Shown: piece after piece, positions 6,453 to 12,356 of the stretch | Layout: each line of letters opens with the position of its first letter | Numbering within the stretch: the stretch's first letter is position 1 | Source: Myxococcota bacterium | GTDB lineage: Bacteria; Myxococcota_A; Polyangia; HGW-17 | Reading direction: 5' to 3' | Length of the DNA: 12,356 nt | Assembly: GCA_018821745.1 (NCBI GenBank) | Contig: JAHJLU010000642.1 | Span: 1-12,356, forward strand | Translations under genes and position numbers: made by a program | The notes under the pieces: generated by a model | What the model was told of the DNA's origin: nothing | Database searches by the model: none | What the model saw: the letters and a program-made list of their open reading frames with translations, nothing else

Positions 6453-8566
6453 ACGGTGATCCTCCTGTTGTAAGTAAACCATTCAAGGACCAGAATCAGG
6501 AAAGTGGTGAGAATAAGCGCCATCCATGGCGGGAACCCCAGCAACAGCAGCAGCCCAAGAGCAAAGAGCCCCAGGGTGAGGATCCCCAGGAAGGCCAGAA
6601 TGGCTCCCCATACACCGCGAAGGTAGGTCATAATAAGCATCCCCACACCAGCCAGAAGGATCATGAGCAGGATCTTCCATGGGATGCTGTGTTTTTTGGC
6701 CACGATAATGGCGGGCGCCTTCCAGGGCGCAGGCTTTTTGCAGGAGATCATGATGGGTTTTGGCGTATTGTCACTCTCGGTCTGGGAGAGCAGAGAGGCG
6801 GCTATTTTCCTGACCACTTCTTTGTTTTTATTGAAGGTGTAAACCCCGACATAGTCTGGACGGAAGGTGAGATTCCGCCCGGGGATCTCAAGGTTGAAGC
6901 CGTCGGGGTAGACAATGGAGTCGGAGTCCAGGGCGAACCGTTGGGGGATCCCCGTTGGATGGGTGGCTAAAAATCCGGGGCTGGTCCCCATGAACCAGTT
7001 TACCAGATTGAGCATGAACACGGGGAAGGATATCTGCAGGACAAAATCCGAGTCCTTGAGAGAGAACCCGAGCCCGACCATGCGACGGCCGTCTTTCATG
7101 TGGTGGAGGATCCCGAAGATCGTGCCACGGGCATCAACCTGCATGAGGGAGACGTCACCCTTTTGCCGCGTGAAGGCTGATGAGACTCCCCACATGTTCA
7201 CATCTTTCATGGAGACACCCTCCATAATGGGGTGTTTTTTCTTCCCGCCGGTCCACATAATCTGGAGATTTTGCTTCACCTCCTGGGCAACCGTGAAGGG
7301 CTTGCCCTGGGGGTTGATATAGAGTTGATTCTGGGTGGGCGGGAGCACCGACGGCACAAAATCGTTGAAGATAATCAGGTTACAGGGAGCACCGCCCTCT
7401 TCGGCGCAGTTCTTGACCACGGAGGGGTCGTACTCGTCGGGGGTTATCTTCTCGAAATATCCGGGGATGAGAAGCGCCGCCGCCTCCAGGAAGAGGTTCT
7501 CGCGACCCACCAGAAGTACCCGCGGGTCGGGCTTTTTGGGGAGCACCGCCCAGGCACGGTTATCGAGCTCCAGAGGATCTTCCGTGCCGTCGATGGCTTT
7601 GAGCCGTGCTTCCAGGTCGGTCCCCACCAGGGGCAGTCGCAGGAGCAAAAAGACCTCTTCTCCGCCGGAGAAGGAGAAGCTCCGTGACTCACGCCAGTTC
7701 CCGTCAACGTAAAGATCAATCCGCGCCTTGACGGATTTTTTGCCAAAGTTCATGGCCCGCACCAGCACCTCGCCGGTCTCCGTGTCGGTTGGGAGGGGGC
7801 GGGCGGCCAGGGAGGTGATGGCCAGGTTCACCGTCTCGGATTTGGGCGTCACGCGGAGCATCTCAATGTTGAGTCCCGTGAGATCCACCCTCTTTGTAAT
7901 GTCTTTACACTCTTTGGGGACGGGAGGCCAGTAGAGACCCTTGTCCTCGGGGAGCGCCCCGTCGGAGATAACCACCACCTTGGAATTCTTTTCTTTATAC
8001 AGGATCTCCGACACATAGCGCAACCCTGCCTCCAGGTCACCGGGCGTGTCACGGGGCTTGATCCGGGCCAGTGCCGATAAGAGACTGGTCTCTTCGGTCT
8101 CCCAGGCGCTCTGGGGTACGGGCATTCCCGAGAAGGTCACAATCAGCATCTCGTCCCGGGGATTTTTGGAGATGACCACCTTTCTGGCCAGTTCAATTGC
8201 TTTCTGCCAGCGGCTCCGTGGCTCATCGTCAACGGGCGGCATATCTGTTGTCTTCATGGAGGCCGACTCGTCAATGAGGATGACGGTCCGCTGCGCCTTG
8301 ACGCTGGCTTTTTTGGGACGGGGATCCCCCATGGTGAGCAGCACCGTGAGCAGGATGAGGATCTGGAGCAGGAATGAAAAAACCCGCCGCAGGATCCGGG
8401 CGATGAGGCTTCGCTGGCCGGCTTTGAGGACACGCTCCCAGAGAAAATGCGCGGAGACCGGTACCAGGCGCTCTCGCATCTTGAGCAGATACATGAGCCC
8501 GATGAGCCCGGCGAATATGCCGAAGGCCTGGAGCATGAAGCCACCGGAGAGACCCAGCCAGCTCAT
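6449..8566 (-). CDS. BatA-type membrane protein with VWA domain
   Basis: A 705-residue protein of the long BatA/aerotolerance-regulator N-terminal type. Two N-terminal helices (about 9-30 and 61-79) flank a basic cytoplasmic loop. They are followed by a VWA domain with a complete MIDAS: DESAS 99-103, Thr174, Asp202. The middle part (about 347-525) has an amidotransferase-like fold seen in relatives, recognisable by PRVLLVG at 348-354, HPIMEGVSMKDV at 445-456 and VGLGFSLKDSDF at 497-508. Three closely spaced helices (about 631-648, 653-675, 680-697) end the protein. The topology puts the VWA domain in the periplasm. The start overlaps the upstream stop as ATGA and follows AAAGGAGGG by eight bases, and its own stop overlaps the next start in the same way. 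The role is inferred from family and context: a partner of the MoxR ATPase encoded two genes upstream. The Bat symbol is not assigned because the name derives from a different, shorter family arrangement. Confidence 0.88.
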   Translation of the reverse strand: MSWLGLSGGFMLQAFGIFAGLIGLMYLLKMRERLVPVSAHFLWERVLKAGQRSLIARILRRVFSFLLQILILLTVLLTMGDPRPKKASVKAQRTVILIDESASMKTTDMPPVDDEPRSRWQKAIELARKVVISKNPRDEMLIVTFSGMPVPQSAWETEETSLLSALARIKPRDTPGDLEAGLRYVSEILYKEKNSKVVVISDGALPEDKGLYWPPVPKECKDITKRVDLTGLNIEMLRVTPKSETVNLAITSLAARPLPTDTETGEVLVRAMNFGKKSVKARIDLYVDGNWRESRSFSFSGGEEVFLLLRLPLVGTDLEARLKAIDGTEDPLELDNRAWAVLPKKPDPRVLLVGRENLFLEAAALLIPGYFEKITPDEYDPSVVKNCAEEGGAPCNLIIFNDFVPSVLPPTQNQLYINPQGKPFTVAQEVKQNLQIMWTGGKKKHPIMEGVSMKDVNMWGVSSAFTRQKGDVSLMQVDARGTIFGILHHMKDGRRMVGLGFSLKDSDFVLQISFPVFMLNLVNWFMGTSPGFLATHPTGIPQRFALDSDSIVYPDGFNLEIPGRNLTFRPDYVGVYTFNKNKEVVRKIAASLLSQTESDNTPKPIMISCKKPAPWKAPAIIVAKKHSIPWKILLMILLAGVGMLIMTYLRGVWGAILAFLGILTLGLFALGLLLLLGFPPWMALILTTFLILVLEWFTYNRRITV
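6461..6466 (-). promoter_or_regulatory. Ribosome binding site fixing the start of the double-VWA gene
   Basis: AGGAGG on the minus strand lies eight bases before the ATG at 6452, inside the last codons of the BatA-type gene. It decides in favour of the ATGA-overlapping start over the ATG at 6482. Confidence 0.75.
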
Positions 8567-9495
8567 TTGAGGAACCCTCCTTTGCGGAAGACCCCCAGCA
8601 TAAGATCCTCAAGCCTCTCGTCGGAGACCGACAGAAAGTAGGGGATGGATCTATCCTGACAGAATCTTTTTATATTGTCTGTAAAGCTGGTGAGCTCCTG
8701 TTTATAGGCTCGCAGGAGGTTCCTGGTGACCGTGATGGACTTGAGGGCCCCGGTCTCCACGTCGAGAAGCTCGATATCTCCGTTGAGCGTAGGGGAGAGC
8801 TCCTGGGGCGAGAGGGTCTGGATGACGATGGGGCTGTACTTCTGATAGCGCAGCAGGTTGATGGCGTCTTCGTAGCCGCGGGTGGACAAAAAGTCGGAGA
8901 TGACCACCACTTTTCCCCTCCTGGGGCGCCGATATACAAAGCTTCGGGCGGTCTGCTCCAGATCCGTCACGCCCCCCAGGGGTGCCTGCCGGATCATGTG
9001 GAACATTTTGAACATGCGGCCCTTTCCCCGACCCGGAGGGGGAAGGGACTCAAGGGACGCCGAGAAGGGAATCATGGTGGCGCGATCCAGGTGTGCCAGG
9101 GAGACATAACTGAGGGCCGACGCCAACTGAAAGGCGTGCACCGCCTTGATGGGGGTCCCCATGAGCATGGAGGCCGAGACATCGAAGAGCACATACACGG
9201 GGATGTCCTCTTCTTCTTCATAGAGGCGCACAAAGAGCTTCTCGAGACGGCCATAGAGGTTCCAGTCGATGGTCCGAAAGTCGTCTCCGGGCACATACTC
9301 ACGGTGCTCGGAGAACTCGAGGCCGGAGCCCACCTTCTTGGTCTTGCGCTCGGCGCGCATCTTGCCGGCCATGATCTGGCGGGAGATGAGAAAGATCCGC
9401 TCCAGCTCCCGCAGGAAGTCCTCCCCCATGGAGCGCTCGATTCCCAACCGGGCCTCCTTGATGCGCGTGTTCACGTATGCTTTTGGATCTGGCAT
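8563..9495 (-). CDS. DUF58 domain protein (VWA-like partner of MoxR)
   Basis: A 310-residue soluble protein matching the DUF58 family in length and motifs. The signature block at residues 61-90 contains EYVPGDDFRTIDWNLYGR. It is followed by a VWA-like domain with an intact MIDAS: DVSAS at 105-109, Thr177 and Asp201. There is no signal peptide or membrane helix, so it should act in the cytoplasm beside the ATPase. DUF58 proteins are nearly always encoded next to MoxR ATPases and are thought to be their adaptors or substrate selectors; that role is family knowledge, not shown here. It starts 18 bases after the MoxR stop with GAGAGG upstream, and its TGA overlaps the ATG of the BatA-type gene. 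The low-helix C-terminus ends in GGFLK, whose bases also carry the next gene's Shine-Dalgarno. Confidence 0.93.
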   Translation of the reverse strand: MPDPKAYVNTRIKEARLGIERSMGEDFLRELERIFLISRQIMAGKMRAERKTKKVGSGLEFSEHREYVPGDDFRTIDWNLYGRLEKLFVRLYEEEEDIPVYVLFDVSASMLMGTPIKAVHAFQLASALSYVSLAHLDRATMIPFSASLESLPPPGRGKGRMFKMFHMIRQAPLGGVTDLEQTARSFVYRRPRRGKVVVISDFLSTRGYEDAINLLRYQKYSPIVIQTLSPQELSPTLNGDIELLDVETGALKSITVTRNLLRAYKQELTSFTDNIKRFCQDRSIPYFLSVSDERLEDLMLGVFRKGGFLK

Positions 9496-9513
9496 AGGTC
9501 CTCTCGGTGGCTG

Positions 9514-10509
9514 CTAGGAAGCCTCCTTGACCTCTTTCATAATTGTGTCCAGGAGGAAATCAGCCCGTATGCCCTCGGCCTCGGCTTCAAAGTTGAGGAT
9601 GAGCCGGTGACGCAGAGCCGGTTTCACCACCTTGCGAATATCAGCGTAACTGAGGCTGAACCGGCCCTCGGACAGGGCACTGACCCGCGCCGCCAGCAGG
9701 ATAGCCTGGGCCGCACGGGGTGAACCACCGAAACGGACGTATTGTTTAATGGTCTTCGTTGCTTCTTCGGAGTCGGGGTGCGTGGCGTTGAGGATACGCA
9801 GGGCGTAGTCCTGGATCACATGGGGCACGGGCATCTGCCGCACCAGGTCCCGCATCTGGATGATCGTCTCTCCCGTCATGACAGGGGTGATCTCCGGGTG
9901 GACATTCCCCGTGGTACGCTCCATGATCGTGTGCAGATCCTTGCGATCGGGGAAGGGGACGATGAGCTTGAACATGAACCTGTCCACCTGGGCCTCGGGG
10001 AGGGGGTAGGTCCCCTCCATCTCCAGCGGGTTCTGGGTGGCGAGCACCATGAAGGGCTTGGGGAGCACGTAGGTGTTGTTGGCCACGGTCACGATCTTCT
10101 CCTGCATGGCCTCCAGGAGGGCTGACTGGGTTTTGGGGGTGGCGCGGTTAATCTCGTCGGCCAGTAGAATGTTGGTGAAGACAGGTCCCTCCTGGAACTT
10201 GAACTTCTTCACGCCGTTCTCTTCCATAATCACGTTGGTGCCGATGATGTCGGCGGGCATGAGGTCCGGGGTGAACTGGATACGGGAGAAGGGCAGCTCC
10301 AGCGCCTTCGCCAGGGTAGTTACCAGCATGGTTTTTCCGAGCCCGGGGACACCCTCGAGGAGCACATGACCATCACTGAGGAGGCAGGTCAGGACACCTT
10401 CCACCACCTCATCCTGCCCGACAATGAATTTCTGGATCTCTTTTTTCAGGGTGACCAGTTCTTGTCCAAAAAGTTCCACTTCTTTCTGGATCGCTTCCTT
10501 TTCTGCCAT
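9514..10509 (-). CDS. MoxR-family AAA+ ATPase
   Basis: A 331-residue AAA+ ATPase of the usual MoxR length. Walker A is GVPGLGKT (53-60) and Walker B is ILLADEINR (114-122). The sensor-1 Asn160 sits in ATQNP, the arginine-finger region is EAQVDRF (173-178), and the sensor-2 Arg265 is in GGSPRAA. The characteristic MoxR stretch EMEGTYPLPEAQ (163-174) is present. All catalytic residues are intact, so it should form an active hexameric ATPase in the cytoplasm. MoxR proteins use ATP to remodel or help metal-load client proteins together with VWA-domain partners; the next three genes encode such partners. The start is supported by AGAGG five bases upstream. It follows the Lys/Gly-rich gene by 44 bases and shares its operon. 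The client is unknown. Confidence 0.96.
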   Translation of the reverse strand: MAEKEAIQKEVELFGQELVTLKKEIQKFIVGQDEVVEGVLTCLLSDGHVLLEGVPGLGKTMLVTTLAKALELPFSRIQFTPDLMPADIIGTNVIMEENGVKKFKFQEGPVFTNILLADEINRATPKTQSALLEAMQEKIVTVANNTYVLPKPFMVLATQNPLEMEGTYPLPEAQVDRFMFKLIVPFPDRKDLHTIMERTTGNVHPEITPVMTGETIIQMRDLVRQMPVPHVIQDYALRILNATHPDSEEATKTIKQYVRFGGSPRAAQAILLAARVSALSEGRFSLSYADIRKVVKPALRHRLILNFEAEAEGIRADFLLDTIMKEVKEAS

Positions 10510-10553
10510 AAAAACCTCTGCTCTCTTCCTGCGGGGAACTTCCGGAGGAATTG

Positions 10554-12356
10554 CTAATTTCGGGGACGGATGAGCCGGTAGTAGACCTTGACCAGATGCT
10601 TGTATCCGGGAGGAATTTTTTCGTCTTTAATAACCTCTTTGGCCTGCTCTCTGTACTTATTATAAACATTCTTATAGGAGGTTTTGGAAAAACCTTTCTC
10701 CGAAGCGCCTAAAATCACATCGAAACGGGAGGGACCCGCGCCATGACGCTTTGTCGTGAGGCGTTTATCCGAGCTCTTGTGGGCAATACGGGTCTCCTTG
10801 CCGAAGAGTTTACCGCCGTTGCCCGTTCCCCAGCCCTTGCCGCCTTTGCCTTTGCCCTTGCCGCCCTGGCCCTTGCCGGCGCTTTTGCCCTGACCTTTGC
10901 CGCCCTGCCCGCCGGGTTTGTTGCCCGCGCCGCCGGGTTTGTAGCCACCCGGTTTATTACCGCCCTGGCCCTTGCCTGCGCTCTTGCCACCGGGTTTGCC
11001 GCCGGGTTTGCTCCCACCGGGTTTGTCCCCCCGGGCGCGCTTGAAGAAATCCTTGATTCCCCCGCTGCCCTTGTTCTTGCACTGGCCGCCTCCGCCTTTT
11101 TTCAGGCGCTTCATGGCCTCTTTGATCTCTTCGGCGGTCATCTTGGCCTTGTTGGAGTTGGAGGATTCGCTGCGCTTGCGGGCGTAACGGTCAAGGGCCT
11201 TCTGCATGTTCTTCATGGCGCCCTGCTGACTCTTTTTGTCGCCGCCCTTCTGGCCCTTGTTTCCGGGCTTCTGGCCTTTGTTGGCGCTGTTTTTGTTGCC
11301 CTTGTCCCCCTGTTTTCCCTTCTGGCCCTTGTTGCCCTGCTGGGATTTATTATTGGGATCGTCCTTGTTGCCCTTCTTGCCCTGTTGGGATTTTTCCATA
11401 TTTTTCAGGGCTTTTTCAATGGCCTTGGCCATCTTCTTCATATTGTTCTTCTTGGCCTGATCCATGCGCTTTTGCATGTACTTGCGCTTCTCTTCGTCGG
11501 ATTTGAAGAGCTTGCGGGCGGTCTCGGCGGCGTTCTTCATTTTTCTGGACTCTTTTTTCAGCGCCCCCGCCTCTTTCTTGTTCCCTTTTTTCTCAGCTTT
11601 ATTGGCTTTATTTGCGAAATCCTTGGATTTCTTATCCAGGTTCTTGGCGGCGTTCTCGGCAGCCTTCTCCAGTTTTTTGTCGATGGCCTCTTTTTGCTTC
11701 TCGGTCATCTGGGACATCTTCTTCTGCAGCTTCATGAGCTCACGCTGGACACCGTCCATGTTGTTCTTCATGAGCTCCTTGGCCAGATCTTTGAGATCCC
11801 GGTCGTTCTTCAACTGGTTGGCGATCTCTTTGAAGGCCGTCTCCCGCTCCTCGAGGAAGGGGTCTTTGGCGCCGTCCTCCAGCTTTTTCCGAATGGCCTC
11901 TGCCTTTTTCGCCGCCTGGAAGGGGGTTATTTTCCCTTTCTCCACGTCGGAGATGAGATCCTGAAGTTGACGGACCATCTCTTTGGTGTCTTTGCTCCCC
12001 AGGAGCTTGGTCTTGCGCATGAGATCCTTGAGTTCGTCTTTGAGGACGGCAAACTGGGGATCATCGGTGCTGATATTGGGTTTGATATCAAAGAGCAGTC
12101 CCGTGTGGGTGATGGGACCGAACTGGTTGAATCCGTAGTCGGGCTCGGGGGCGATTTTGGTGATCACCATGAACAGGAGGATGATGGGGGGCAGGTAAAA
12201 CAGATGCCTGGTCCCCTGGAAGGGGAGCGCCCGGGCCGTGTCTATGGCGCCCAGCTGGGAGACCGCCTGCTCCATGGTGAGCTGGGCGAAGAGGCCACTC
12301 TCTTTGTACTCCGTAAAGGAGACAGCGGCGGGAATAACCGTGCGCCCGCCGGCGGA
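10554..12356 (-). CDS. Partial: Lys/Gly-rich coiled-coil membrane protein heading the MoxR operon
   Basis: The frame is open to the right edge of the window (600 residues visible). An ATG at 12275 has no Shine-Dalgarno, and the codons before it read as ordinary protein, so the true start lies outside. Numbering from that ATG, a membrane helix spans about 25-42 (FYLPPIILLFMVITKI). A long, highly charged helical region runs from 72 to 295, rich in Lys, Glu and Ala, probably coiled coil. Next are a Gln/Lys/Gly low-complexity stretch (296-352) and a Gly/Lys-repeat stretch (416-488). The last 60 residues form a compact conserved-looking tail (GPSRFDVILG... IPPGYKHLVKVYYRLI). Tails ending in a PPGY/R...V..YF-like motif occur in proteins encoded beside MoxR clusters, and low-complexity membrane proteins of the DUF4175/TIGR02302 kind are an analogous case. 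That link is tentative. The protein is strongly basic and may bind an acidic polymer or scaffold the complex. Confidence 0.78.
   Translation of the reverse strand, partial: SAGGRTVIPAAVSFTEYKESGLFAQLTMEQAVSQLGAIDTARALPFQGTRHLFYLPPIILLFMVITKIAPEPDYGFNQFGPITHTGLLFDIKPNISTDDPQFAVLKDELKDLMRKTKLLGSKDTKEMVRQLQDLISDVEKGKITPFQAAKKAEAIRKKLEDGAKDPFLEERETAFKEIANQLKNDRDLKDLAKELMKNNMDGVQRELMKLQKKMSQMTEKQKEAIDKKLEKAAENAAKNLDKKSKDFANKANKAEKKGNKKEAGALKKESRKMKNAAETARKLFKSDEEKRKYMQKRMDQAKKNNMKKMAKAIEKALKNMEKSQQGKKGNKDDPNNKSQQGNKGQKGKQGDKGNKNSANKGQKPGNKGQKGGDKKSQQGAMKNMQKALDRYARKRSESSNSNKAKMTAEEIKEAMKRLKKGGGGQCKNKGSGGIKDFFKRARGDKPGGSKPGGKPGGKSAGKGQGGNKPGGYKPGGAGNKPGGQGGKGQGKSAGKGQGGKGKGKGGKGWGTGNGGKLFGKETRIAHKSSDKRLTTKRHGAGPSRFDVILGASEKGFSKTSYKNVYNKYREQAKEVIKDEKIPPGYKHLVKVYYRLIRPRN
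10812..11030 (-). repeat. Gly/Lys-rich coding repeats (KPGG and GKSAGKGQGG units)
   Basis: Within the Lys/Gly-rich protein, KPGG recurs many times and KSAGKGQGG occurs twice, coded by 10959-10985 and 10860-10886. These two DNA copies are 99 bases apart and match at about 24 of 27 bases. The repeat probably grew by slippage or unequal recombination. The stretch is likely unstructured or collagen-like in composition, but it lacks a strict Gly-X-Y register. Confidence 0.7.
11220..11390 (-). repeat. Gln/Lys/Gly-rich coding repeats (SQQG, NKGQK units)
   Basis: A second low-complexity block in the same gene. SQQG occurs three times (residues 296, 311 and 349 from the ATG at 12275), and NKGQK/QKGG-type units lie between. 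The two low-complexity blocks are separated by a 60-residue helical insert that contains no such repeats. Confidence 0.65.

Noticed and set aside
6453..6482. Longer start (ATG at 6482) for the double-VWA gene
   Set aside because: The ten extra residues are polar, overlap the previous gene by 34 bases and have no ribosome binding site. The ATG at 6452 has AGGAGG and an ATGA overlap.
10812..11390. CRISPR-like or tandem DNA repeat array
   Set aside because: The repetition follows codon phase and protein units (KPGG, SQQG) and varies between copies. There are no constant repeats with unique spacers.

Overview
This window looks like chromosomal DNA from a Gram-negative, probably deltaproteobacterial-type (Myxococcota/Bradymonadota-like) bacterium. 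That assignment is an inference from three things: Cys-containing surface lipoproteins, a leucine-rich-repeat lipoprotein remnant ending in a typical C-terminal Cys cap, and the style of the MoxR/VWA operon. No rRNA, tRNA, CRISPR array, intact transposon or phage gene is visible.

Left part (1-3600), a loosely packed accessory-looking region. A small four-helix membrane protein is encoded on the minus strand (96-581), with a candidate extended -10 promoter and a GGTTCAGT direct repeat behind it. Next come a broken LRR gene on the plus strand (705-1128) and about 390 bases without a convincing gene. Two divergently transcribed lipoprotein genes follow. One (1518-2936, minus) joins a HExxH zinc-peptidase-like domain to a degenerate OmpA-like C-terminus. 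The other (3117-3479, plus) is a small Cys-rich lipoprotein with a carboxypeptidase-regulatory-like fold.

Right part (3609-12356), one tightly packed minus-strand operon that enters from beyond the right edge. In transcription order it holds: a Lys/Gly-rich, coiled-coil membrane protein (5' end outside the window), a MoxR-type AAA+ ATPase, a DUF58 protein, a BatA-type membrane VWA protein, and a very large membrane protein with two VWA domains and an amidotransferase-like domain. The last three genes are linked by two ATGA stop/start overlaps, each with a good Shine-Dalgarno, so they are probably translationally coupled.

The operon matches the known but poorly understood MoxR-VWA chaperone theme: an AAA+ ATPase working with MIDAS-containing partners to mature or activate other proteins. 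Here one ATPase is accompanied by four complete MIDAS motifs on three polypeptides, two or more of them predicted to face the periplasm. A highly basic, repetitive partner sits at the head of the operon. The substrate of the system cannot be read from the sequence.
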